Both the position numbers and the translations under genes were made by a program. The notes below the pieces were generated by a model, which made no database searches, was not told where the DNA came from, and saw nothing but the letters and a program-made list of their open reading frames with translations. From contig NC_064679.1 in NCBI RefSeq assembly GCF_023278565.1, forward strand, positions 5,388,501-5,452,500: 64,000 nucleotides of DNA. Reading direction: 5' to 3'. How positions within the stretch are numbered: position 1 is the first letter of the stretch; each line of letters opens with the position of its first letter. This DNA is from Colletotrichum lupini. Lineage: Eukaryota; Ascomycota; Sordariomycetes; Glomerellales; Glomerellaceae. Shown one piece after another: positions 23,509 through 34,543 of this stretch.

Positions 23509-25311
23509 CTACAGCTCAATCTCCTCCTTGCGGCGGCGAATCACAATTCGTGCATTGTCGTTAGCCGACCAGTACAAAGCCTGGAACGTAGGATCCGTGG
23601 GAGCGCCCGGAGCCAGCTTGAAGTCGTACTTCAGAAGGATGTGGCTGAGGGCGATCTTGAGCTCGTTGGCGGCGAAGAAACGGCCCGGGCACGCATGCTT
23701 GCCCATGCCGAAGCCCAGGGCATCGGGTGTCGTCGACACGAATTGTGCCGTCTCGAGCCCTTGCTCCTCACGCATGCGCAGGAAGCGGTAGCCGTCAAAC
23801 TTCTCTGGGTTGGGGTACTTGTCTGAATCCCAAGACTTCGAGGTGGATACCATGAGCTTAGTGCCTTTGGGGATCTTGGTACCGTCATGTAACTTTGTGT
23901 CCTTTAGCGCGATACGACGCATGACAGCTGTGGGGGACTATGTTAGTGCCTCAATTTTTGAAATTGGAGAAATGCCCATAGATATGTTCTCTTACCAATG
24001 GCTGCGGGCTTCATGCGCTGACTCTCTTTAAGCACACTGTCCATAAGACGCAGCTTGTAAAGGGTAGACTTGCTCCACTTGTTCTCGGACAAGACGGTAA
24101 TGACCTCCTTGCGCATGTCCTCGACCAGCTGGGGGTCCTGGCAGAGATAAATCATGAGCGTGCTCAACGAGTCTGACCCCGAAAAGTTGGCGGCGATGGC
24201 CATCATAATCTGGGCAACGGTGGCGTCATAGGGACGGCCGTTGGCCGCGTCCTCCATCCACTGCATCGCATCGAGGTGGCGAACGGGTTCGAGACCCTTT
24301 TTCACCCGCTTCTCTTTCTCGCGGCGGCGATTTTGGAGGACCGGATCGACAATGTTGAAAGACATCTGTAGCTCTTGTCTGATGGCTCGGCACCGGGGCA
24401 GATACCAGTAGGCAAGCGGACGCAGGAACTTGGGCCATAAGCGTAGGTCTTGCGCGGCCTGCATTGAGTCCCTGGTGTAGTCGACCGTGACCTGAAGCCA
24501 GTCATCATTGCGACAGAGCTCTTCGCCGAGGAAGACTCGGGAAGACAGTTGGGAGACGATCTTGAAAGCGAGAATCTTGAGCGGGATCTCGTGCCATTCT
24601 GTCGTTGAACATCAGCATTTTCTCATCCTGATTGCATCACACATCAAGTCGACTAACCTGCTTTATTCGTAAAGTGCTTTTGCAGCGCATGGCTTGCCTC
24701 CTCGGAGAAGGGATTATTGAGTCTGGCAATATCCTGGATGAGGTTGATCTTGACAGCATCATGAAAGATTCTGTCACGGGTTTGTCCTTGGCGAAAAGGA
24801 GCAAAACCATCCAGACTGGTGTGCATGTCCTACATCAAAATAAGCTTTTTGTCACAGCATCAGTCTTGGCCACAGTTGCTCACCTCCTCCACGTGCTTGC
24901 CAAAGTCAAGCGCCTCGTCGTCCTTCATTCCACTGGCATAGTCGGCAGAGAGGAGAAGCTCAACGCCATTCTCAGTTTGCACACGGAACTTGTCGCCAAC
25001 CTAGCAAAATCTGTAAGTTATACTGTGCGACCCTAGTTTTTCGTTAGTGGGGATTGATAGCTTACATTGAGAAGGGCATGATCAAGAATCTCCTTGGCAT
25101 GGTTGCAGAACGTTTTTCGCTGCTCCTTGGCCGTCAACTGCCACCATTTCTTGCCGTTGACAAGAGGGAGACTGGATATGTCATTCTCGTCCTTTCGTGC
25201 GAAAATAGTGAGTCTTCCAAGGATTGCACTCAAGGCCAGTGCAATTACAACACCAAGACCCTCGGGCGAGAAAAACTGCTGCAGAGCAGCAAGGAGCGCG
25301 TCTTCTATCAT
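23509..25311 (-). CDS. Cytochrome P450, ent-kaurene-oxidase/CYP68-like, probable tailoring oxygenase
   Basis: Five exons on the minus strand: 25311-25066, 25000-24884, 24829-24658, 24598-23996, 23927-23509; introns of 65, 54, 59 and 68 bp; 518 codons. Residues 18-31 form a membrane anchor. The segment L-P-L-V-N-G-K-K-W-W with L-T near residue 48-60 and the heme loop F-G-M-G-K-H-A-C-P-G-R-F-F (Cys459) are typical of fungal ent-kaurene-oxidase/CYP68 relatives, which hydroxylate terpene skeletons. ExxR is L-K-E-S-Q-R. The I-helix reads S-G-S-D-S-L-S-T (about 318-325); the acidic residue is kept but the usual Thr pair is Ser-Leu-Ser. Trichothecene clusters contain P450s for C-3, C-4, C-8 and C-15; I cannot tell whether this is TRI1, TRI13, TRI22-like or new, so no symbol is given. 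It diverges from the NRPS gene across 1.26 kb. Confidence 0.85.
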
Positions 25312-26366
25312 GATGCTTCTTTGACTTCAAACGTGTAAAAAGATTATCTACAGAGACGGAGATCTCATAGAGGGCAAAGGTGGTTGGGAGATTGAAGTAA
25401 GGAAATGATTATGTTCTAGTTCGGGACCGAGTCACCTTGCGGTGAGCTTGCCATCCAGATTGATGAGTGAAATTACACGAGTGATCTTGCTATGCAATCG
25501 CGGTTTGCCAATCAAAGGCATTGACAAACGAGCTCACTATCATCGCCACTTCACATATCACGAACCTGAAGCTCTGTAGCCTGAATGCACTTGATGCACG
25601 GAGGAACTTTTGCTTCGAGGTCCCGGCCAGAGCTGCGCAATCTCACGACAGAATCTTACACCCCATGTGAGACGTGTTCCAGGCCACATCTCAAGTTCGC
25701 CCGAAATGGCTGCTTGCTTCAGATGTCGTGATAACACAAGATATCAGTCACTTTGGAGCCTCAGCAAACCCATGCTTTCCTGATCTTGCGGTTCAATTGT
25801 CGCTGCGGGACAAGAATTTCGTCCGATTTTCACGCCCGTATGGCGAAGGAATCAGGGATCAGGGTCAGGGGTTCAGGGCTGTAGGACCCTGCATGCGTAG
25901 TTGCATCCCAGTGGGTGTGTGATCGTAAGCTGCATGAAACCCCTGCCTTCGGAGATCTAGAACCTCATATTGACAGGTCTCTTATCTATTCTATGGAACC
26001 GAATCTCTGTTGCAGGTGGCAAGGTTAGAGATTCTAGACTGATTGTGCAATCCAGCGTCAGCTTCCTTCAGACCGGCATCTTTTTCCCCGAATGTATACA
26101 GTGCGGGTGCTCGAACCACGCCAGCCGTGAGTCTTGCGAGAACTGTCACCCCCCGTGTTGATCGTGTTTCTGTAGCCGGATCTGTCTCGACATCTAGGCA
26201 AACCTCGGAAGCTCGATGCCCTGGAGAGATGTCGCTTCGCCAGGCGAATATTGAGATGATGCTGACATGCGGGAGGGGTCAATCAAGCTGCATGATAGAC
26301 ATTGAGTTGCGATGGGCAGTGTTGAAGGAATCCTGGCCCCCAGATACGGTGCTCCCCAGCACCACA

Positions 26367-26397
<31 letters not shown>

Positions 26398-26575
26398 GAA
26401 ACTTTGGATACATAGTAGACACAGACTGCCATCCAGAAAAGACTTGGCTTCATCACAAACTATCTTCTCTTCTCAGCAACGTGCACCATCAACTGGATCT
26501 GTCCTTTAGCCTCCAACTCCTTCATTCGCTCTTTGCTACCAATACTTCGCAGTTCAGCTGCTATCAACCATCATC
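25312..26575. other. Divergent promoter region between the P450 and the NRPS gene
   Basis: 1.26 kb without a supported gene. It contains a degenerate TCAGGG run (four copies, 25852-25878) and a 30-bp (ACG)10 microsatellite 180 bp before the NRPS start. It probably drives both genes. Confidence 0.6.
26367..26396. repeat. (ACG)10 microsatellite
   Basis: Ten uninterrupted ACG triplets ending 179 bp upstream of the NRPS ATG, probably in the leader or core promoter. Length polymorphism between strains is likely. Confidence 0.95.
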
Positions 26576-27141
26576 ATGGGCGTAGAAACGGAACCTGTCT
26601 TGACACGCCCTTGGGCGTTGTCGCATAGCCAAGAACTTCAAGACACGCCAAGTTTATCCACGAAAGCCATCGAGATGACAGCGAATGCGGCATGTAGCGT
26701 TGAGGATTTCGACACAATCCTTGCATGGAATGGCGCAGAGCACTCTTCTCATGACGAGTGCCTCCATTGGCATTTCGAGAAGCAAGCTACCTCACAACCC
26801 AACACCCCAGCCATCCTAAGTACTCATCAGGCTTACACCTATGGGGAGTTGGAGGCTACGACTGCGCGCCTCGCCAAGCACCTCTCTCAAGAGTGTGGCG
26901 TAGGGCCAGAAGTCATTGTGCCAGTTTGCTTTCCCAAGTCGGCCTTCGCCATCGTTGCCATGCTCTCAATTCTTCGAGCCGGAGGTGCTTACACTGCACT
27001 CGACCCGGAATATCCTGATACTAGGATCCAGGAGATTGTGCAACAGACCCAAGCAACATTCGCTGTGGTATCTCCTGATTTGGTTGACCGTTTCGAGGGA
27101 TTAGTGCAAAACGTGGTGCCCATCTCGCAGGACCACCTCCT
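26576..27141 (+). pseudogene. NRPS gene, 5' fragment: N-terminal part of first adenylation domain
   Basis: An ATG at 26576 opens 187 codons of NRPS sequence that end at the copia target duplication (27137-27141); translation then runs 9 codons into the LTR and stops at 27166. The fragment holds the start of adenylation domain A1: a T-Y-G-E-L-E core, a G-V-G-P-E-V-I-V-P-V-C stretch, and the A2-like box L-R-A-G-G-A-Y-T-A-L-D-P. The phosphate-binding loop and all later motifs lie beyond the transposon at 34539 onward, in the same phase. Base composition is normal right up to the insertion, with no RIP-type stops. On its own the fragment cannot activate an amino acid. Confidence 0.92.
27137..27141. 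repeat. 5-bp target-site duplication, left copy (CTCCT)
   Basis: Repeated perfectly at 34539-34543; both copies are NRPS coding bases. Confidence 0.95.
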
Positions 27142-27347
27142 TATTAGTATCCCTATTACAGGGTAGTTAGTTCGAACCGTGGGTTAACGAAGAGATTAAT
27201 TAAACTATATAAATATCTACGTAATAGTTATAAAAAAGAGGTTCTAACTATAAGTTAGGCTAGCTATAATAATTAGAAATAAGGCCCCTAATTAGCCCCT
27301 ATATAGTCGGCTATATGCCGCGGTTAAATTAGATTTTTAATTTAATA
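27142..27347 (-). repeat. LTR, left, of copia copy 2 (206 bp)
   Basis: Aligns end to end with 34333-34538 and with both LTRs of copy 1. It is more strongly mutated in its inner half. It is the 3' LTR in element orientation. Confidence 0.93.
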
Positions 27348-27567
27348 CTAACTTTCTCTTTTTTTTATCGATTTAATTATTATAGTTAGAGGTATAGTTT
27401 AACCTCGGGTCCGTTTATTAAGTCGTCTCTTTTTCCCCCTTTTCTCTACTTTCTTTATATAACCTATCTCTCTATTTATATAGTAACTTTTCCGCTACTT
27501 ATAAATTACTTTAATCCCTTATTTAATACTACTTTTATAAAAGTATTTACGAGGTTATTTTTATTAT

Positions 27568-28568
27568 TAATTTAATAGATTTTAAGTATTTTACGCTTTT
27601 TATATAATTACCTAAGGGCTATAATATTAATTATAAGCCTCTTTTCTTTCGTCGTTCCTAATTTAATAAGGTATTTATATAACGAGTAAGAATCGGTATA
27701 AATAACTATTAAAATAAGTAAAAAGCTAAGTTAATTAATAATTTTCTTTAGCATTATTAAAATTACGTAAGAGAAGTTAACGCTATTAATTATATTATAA
27801 ACCTCTAACGCTAATATACTTCTTATTACCCGCTTATTTTTAATTAATAAGTAGTAGATTATATTACTATATATAGTAAATTTACTCTTATTTATACTCT
27901 CGTTAGCTAGGATAATAATATATTTTAATTACGAAATAAAGTCGTTATTATTTATAAATAACTTATTAACGAAGACGTAGAGCTTACTAGTCGTAAGGTT
28001 AATTAAGTAATAAACGAGGCCTTAATTAAGATTCGTTTATTATTATTTAAGCCGCTTATTAAGTATTTTAATATTTTATTTAGTTAGATTTATAGCTTAT
28101 ACTACCTTAGCGTAGTTAAAAGTTACTTTAAGTTAATAAATACTTATAATATATACCCCTCGTATAAGCTTAGCCTTATACTACTTCTTAATATTAGTTA
28201 CGTTTAGATTAATAAGGTTAATCTTTTTACCCTACCCCTTTTATTAAAAAACGACGGTTTCCCTTTTAATTATAAGAATCCCGCCGTTAAATACTAAGGG
28301 GGTATTTATCATAAAGACCTCTTTTAGCTTTATTATAAAGCCCGCTTTTTAAAGCTCCTTATCCTTTTTTTTTATAAAGTTAATATTAAATAAGCCTAAT
28401 ATATCGTCGGTCTATATTCCGATAATCCTAAATTAGTTTATTTCGTATTCTAAGATTAGTAAGTATAGGTTATATATAGAAGTAATTATTAATAGTTAAT
28501 TAATATAAAAATCGTAATAAGTAGCTTATTAATAAGTACCCGATTTTACGAGCTTATATAGTAGTTTA
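27568..28568 (-). pseudogene. Copia reverse transcriptase and RNase H remnant, copy 2
   Basis: This segment aligns with 4830-5830 of copy 1 at the expected offset and carries the same degraded reverse transcriptase C-terminus and RNase H boxes with many stops. Differences between copies are mostly C/T and G/A. Confidence 0.75.
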
Positions 28569-31500
28569 AGTACTTTAATAATCGTGCTTTTTAAGTACTT
28601 ACTAGCTATTTTTTTTAATAAATAGGCTAGGATTTTCCTTATAAGCCCTGTAGCTAATTAGGTATAGGCCTAGGTAATATTACGGCTCTAAATCTCATAT
28701 CCCTTCTTCCGTAGTAATATTATTAATACTATTATTAATCGTTAACTATAGCGCTATATAATAAGCGATTATATAAGTAGCGTTACTTTTTTAATATTAC
28801 CGTACCCCTAAATTACGTATTTAAACTTTTTATATAACTAGGGTATTCTTTTCCTTTTAATCTTACGAACTATTCATAATTTAAATATATAAAGGTTTAT
28901 ATACTTTTCTAAGTTATAGAGGATAAACTAATAGACCCCTCGGTTATAAAAAGTATCTACTTTAATAAGATCTAATCTTTTATACGGCTTTTTAGTAATT
29001 ATAATTATGCTTTCCTCACGTAGTTTAACCGCTAGCTTAAAATCGGCTTTTTTTTTATTATATAAAAGGTATTAATTACTTTATTATTAATAATAAATTA
29101 TTACATTAGGGCTTACCGTCGTATTTTTTTATAACGTCTCGCTAGTAATATTAATACCCTTTTAGTAATTTTCTCTTCCTTATTATTTATTAATACTACT
29201 ACGACGATTTCGTTAAGGATAATTTCCTATACCTTTATTATAGGTTATATAGTTTCCCCTAGCTCTTCTTTTTTTTATAAGTTAAAAATTACCTCGTTAG
29301 GATTTATATAATACGGTCTAATTATTATAATTAATACTTTAAGTAGCTAGTTACGATCTTTTATAACTATATAAGAGCGCTCGTTAACGGAAATTAACTT
29401 ATATAGCCTAGCTTATTTTTAGGTAATTTCGCGCTATATTTATATATCTAAATTTAGTAATATATCTAGATTACTCCTTATATTAGGCCTATTATACGTA
29501 GTAATTACTTTATTAACTTACCTTTTTATACTTACTTTGCGTAATACTTATATTATTTTTTTAATTACTTAGGCTCGTTAGCTTATATTTAGTAATAGTA
29601 GCGAGGCTAAGGTCGTTCTTAAATATGCTCTAAATACTAATAACGTTAATATAAGTCCGTTAGGCCCTATAATATCGTTATAGTATTTAAGTACTATTTA
29701 GAGGTATTTATTATTAATAAAATCCGGATTTTCCTCTTTAATAATTCTAAACGCCCTTTTTAACTACTAATATACCCTTTCTACTTTTCTAATACTATAG
29801 TATGCTTTAATAAGTATAACTTTTAGCTATATACTATAGGCCGTTATATTATTTCTAAGTTCTACTAATTTAAAACTAGTATTAGTATCGGTTTTAATAC
29901 TATTTAGCGGTCCCTAGTATATATTAATTTAGCTTTTTTATAGAGCTACTTATACTATTGTTATTTATAAATCCTAGAGGAATTACCTTATTCAAGAGAA
30001 TATAGCTATATTAATTATATATAGTACTAGCTAACTATTTAAATAGAAAATATTAATAACGATTGTTTAATTAAAGTTAAGCTTATTATATAATTTAAAC
30101 TTAAATTTACGTGGGCTCTGTATATTTATTTAGTATTAGTAATATACTTTCGTTAATTACTCTAGCGCCCCTATTTCGATATTATTATTACTTAATTACT
30201 TTAAGAAGTTATATAGCCTCGTAACTAATAAGTACCTAAATTTTTAATATAGTTATCTCAGCTTACTTTCCGTTAAGTAATTAATTAACTTCGTATTATT
30301 AATAAGCTTTATAAATATATACTTTTATTATTATTTAACTATCTTAAAGTACTTACTACTAGAGACTTTATTCTTTATATTATCGAATATAATACCTAGT
30401 TAATTTATATTTTTTAAATATAAGAGAAATGGGGTATTAATAAGTAAAATATAAAAAGTTATCGTTCTAAAGTACGTCTTTACTTCTATTATACCTAGGG
30501 TAACGATTTTCTTACTTAAGCCGAAGCTAATCTTTATAATACTTATTATTAACGTATTAAGTATTACTAATACGATCTTCTATAGTACTTAGAATTACCC
30601 TTTTCCTCTTATTAACTATTATAATACCTTAGTATTTAAAATAATCTTATAAAAATTATTTAAGCTATACTTTTTATTTATATAGAATACTTATATAAGC
30701 TTAGTATTCGAGGGGTTTAGGTAGTATAAAAAGGACCCCTCTAGCTACCCCTAGCTTTACTTAGTACTATATTCTTTTTTTTTAAATATTAAGAGAGATA
30801 GCGTCTTCTCCTTAAGTATTAAAGGAATAGGCTTCGGCCCTATTAAATTCGCCCTTTTAGTTACCTCTATATCCGTTATTTAAAGGACCTTTCTTTATTA
30901 TTTATAAAAAAAAGCCTACTTATTAAGAGCTTTCGCTACCCTTTATTTATTTAGCCTCGTATATTTTCTAAAAGCTAATAAGGTAAAAAAAAAGTAGTTA
31001 ATATTATTAATTTTATTATAATTTAATTCGTTAGTATAAGGGGTAAGATCTTCTTTATCTTTTAAATCTCTTATAGGGGGCGGATACTTTAGGCCGCTAT
31101 TTTAGCTACTATCGTTAGGTTCTATACCCCCAGATCTACCCTTATATATAACGAGGAATTAGTTAAATTAACGAGGGCTAGTTTTATTATTTATTACCCT
31201 CGACTTTTTATACTATTCGTACGATTTAGTATATTCTTTTTTAAAGTAATTACTTAATTAATATTTATCCTTTTTATAAATATAATATTACTTCTTTTAT
31301 TACCCTACTTACGAGTCAAATCTCGGCCTATTTAACAAATCTAGGCCTCCTTATTAATAATTACCGTACTTAGCCTCTTTTCTTTTTTTATTATACGTTC
31401 GATCGACTTAATATTATTAATAAGGGCCGTTATATACCTAGAGGTAGGTTTAGTATAGTATTCTCGCTTTAATATTAAAGCTAGATCTTAGCCTTAAGTA

Positions 31501-34332
31501 AAGCGTCTCATAATCTTTAAGTACTTAGTATAGGGTTATTTTTACTTTTAGTATATACTAAATTATAATATAAAAATATCTAATTTTCCGCTCGTTAGTT
31601 CCTTTATTTAATTAGGTTTTTATTAACTTATTAATTCGATCGATAAGCTCTTTAAGGATCTCTACTTATAATTTACCCTCTATTATCCTAGTTATAAATA
31701 TATAAAAAATCGCTCGTAGCTTAAATAGGAGCTCTAGGTTCTTATTATAAGTCTCAAAGCGGCTTTAAATTACGTTAATAATACTAAAAAAGTCGTTTTA
31801 ATTAAGATTACGTACCGCTTCGTAGTAATAATTAGAGGCTTTACTTATAAATATAATATTAATTACTAAATAGTACTAGTATTCCTTAATCCCGACCTTT
31901 TTATAATAATTATAAAATATTATTAGGGTTTTTTATAAGACTTTATACTTCCCCCTAGAGTATAATTTCTCTTTTAAAAAGATTTTTTTAAAGTTTATAA
32001 ATTACTTTATATTTACTATTATATTTTTAGTATTTATATACGATCCCTACGTAGCTACGTATTATTAATAACTTTAGGTCGTTTATCTCTTTTTTTATTA
32101 ACTAATTAGTACCGAATTTCGTATTAATAGTAGCGACGAGCTATAAATTAAAATAAATAGAATCGTTAATTATTATATTTTTAATACTATATTTTATCTC
32201 TATATATCCTTTTATAATAATAAATTATTATTAATAATTATAAAAAGGAAATCTACGTCGTTTACCCTTTTTTTAAATTCGTTAAAATAATTATATACCC
32301 TATTAACTTATACTTAGTTCTATAATACAAATTCCTTTTTTATAATCGTCGCTATTAAGATTTCATACGGTTCTTATAACTATAACTACGCTAATAATAC
32401 CCCTTATTTATAAAAGAATTTATTAACTATTTTTATAATTCCTAAGCTTATGCTTATAAACTATTTATTTAGTTAATAACTAAGGTTATTTATAATTTTA
32501 TAAAATAGGAGTTACCCCTATAGCCCCTTTTTCTTATATACCTTAGTTAAATAGATTAATACTACGTTAATTTACTTATTATTAAGTTAATCCATAATTC
32601 TATATATTTACGTCCCCTAATAGTCTAGGTTAATATTTACTTATTTATAAAAAATAAGGATTCTATTTAAAATCGGGTTTCGTCCTCTTTTTTTTTACCC
32701 TAACTCGCTAAGGGTCGTGCTCTAGCTTATGCTCGTATTAGTAATTATTAGCGTATTTAATTTTAATAAAAATATATTTAATCCGCGCGCTAGTTATAAT
32801 AAATCCGTACTTTTACTACTTAATAAATTTATTAAGGTCTAAGAGATTCCCACTTCCTCTTACTATTTCGCTACTACTCTCGTTTTTATTATTTTTAATA
32901 ATTACTATTACCTTTCTAAATCACTAGCTATCGTACTTACTAAGATCCTCTTTTTTATTTAATTTAAAAAAGTAGGTTTTAATAAGTCTTTTTTTTAATA
33001 ATAGTAATAAACGTTTATATTATTATAAGAAAATATAATAACTAGTCTCGGGATCTTTACTAATTACTAATTTCTATTATTCTATATATTTCTAACCTCT
33101 TAAGCCTCGTATTTTTTATAATCTCTAAATAGCCTCTTTCTTTAACCTATCTCTTCTAAAGTAATATTTTATAAGAATAGTTAAAAATAAATACTAAGCG
33201 GCTCGTAAAAAAGCCGGATAGGCTATTAAGTATAATTAGCGAGGTTAAGCCCTTTTTTTTATAAAATCGCGGGCTTTAAGGACTTATTAAACCTTATTAT
33301 TTATACTTAGTAAGGCTAAATACTTTAAAAATCTTTTCTCTCATAGCTTCTTAATACTTTATTTTGTACTTTTTAAATAATCTTTTTCGTAATTTAATTA
33401 TAATTAAGTAATTATTATTTTCTAGCGATCCCTTTTATTACTTAGTTAACTTTTTAAACTTAGTAATCGTACGCTAAAAGCTAGTATAAAAAAAGCTTTT
33501 TAGTAGCCCTTTAGAGGATTCTTTTCCTTTCTCTTTAGAGCCGTATTTTCTTAGCTTTTTTTTAAGCTAATAATAACTATAATAAGAGGTTATAAAACTA
33601 CTTTAGGGTAACTATTTTCTTTTTAAGTTAATTTCTAAGATTTATAATACTCTTAACTTAATATTATTAAGACTTATAAATCCCCTCTTCTTTTATTAAA
33701 CTATTCTTTATATTATATTCCTAAGTAATACTTAGGGGGTAATTAAGGGAGCTATAAGGAGGTTATTTAAATTATAAGCTTAAGGTTATACTTATAAAAT
33801 CTTAATAATAATAGACTTTTTTATATATTATAAATCTCTTAGCTTAATAACTCTTATATAGGTTCTTACTACGCTAACTAAAAATATTTATATTTAAAGA
33901 TTCTTTTTTTTAATTACGTAGTACTTTTTTATATTATATTATTAAGCTTACTCGTTATATTAATTAATTAGGTAAGTAGTTACTACGTAGGTATTTCTTT
34001 TTATTAATTTAATTAGTTAATTTTTAATTACGGGCCGGCTATAGAAAAGTTATTTAATAAGAAAGCTATTTAAAATAATAATAAAAATCTAGTTACTTAA
34101 GTAGTTTTATTAATTAATATAATTTAATATAATAAACGTCGACCTCTCGTAAATAATAAAGGGCTACGATTACTTAATTCCGTACGGTATTTAAGAATTA
34201 CCTCTTTTTTTATTTACTTTCGTAAAGTTAATTAGTATAAATCTCCTATCCCGTGCGGTATTAAGAAGTCGTCTCTTTTATATAATAAGATACCTTACCG
34301 ATTTATAATAATAAAATTTAACTACTAATTAA

Positions 34333-34538
34333 TATTAATATCCTTATTATAAAATAGTTAGTTCGAACTATAGGTTAACGAAGAGATTAATTAAACTATA
34401 TAAATATCTACGTAGTAGTTATAAAAAAGAGGTTCTAACTGTAGGTTAGGCTGGCTACGATAATCGGAAATAGGGCCCCTAATTGGCCCCTGCGCAGTCG
34501 GCTGTATGCCGCGGTCGAATTGGACTTCTAATCCGACA
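34333..34538 (-). repeat. LTR, right, of copia copy 2 (206 bp)
   Basis: The outer end (about 34440-34538) is nearly unmutated, unlike the rest of the element. It contains a plus-strand ATG at 34506 that by chance opens in frame with the downstream NRPS fragment. Confidence 0.93.
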
Positions 34539-34543
34539 CTCCT
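34539..34543. repeat. 5-bp target-site duplication, right copy (CTCCT)
   Basis: Perfect match to 27137-27141; it marks the exact end of the second copia insertion. Confidence 0.95.

Larger units (their letters stand above)
27142..34538 (-). mobile_element. Ty1/copia LTR retrotransposon, copy 2, RIP-mutated, inside the NRPS gene
   Basis: The 7,397-bp element has 206-bp LTRs at both ends and the CTCCT duplication. It is collinear with 4404-11798 at an offset of about 22.7 kb and in the same orientation (pol on the minus strand, antisense to the NRPS). RNase H and reverse transcriptase remnants lie at about 27568-28568. The interior is saturated with TpA and stops. Like copy 1, its right LTR keeps GC-rich outer sequence. 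Two copies in the haploid genome are enough to trigger RIP, and both carry it. Confidence 0.92.

Noticed and set aside
15527..25685. Possible TRI6-type sites (YNAGGCC on either strand) at 15527, 15885, 21160, 21458, 21562, 21573 and 25679
   Set aside because: The motif is expected about once per kb on two strands; about seven in some 6 kb of intergenic DNA is no enrichment, and no stricter TNAGGCCT site was found.
25852..25878. Telomere-like TCAGGG run
   Set aside because: Only four degenerate copies, not TTAGGG, inside a promoter region; no sign of a telomere.
27160..27185. tRNA-like B-box (GTTCGAACC) in the LTR
   Set aside because: No matching A-box, acceptor stem or anticodon arm could be drawn around it in any of the four LTRs.
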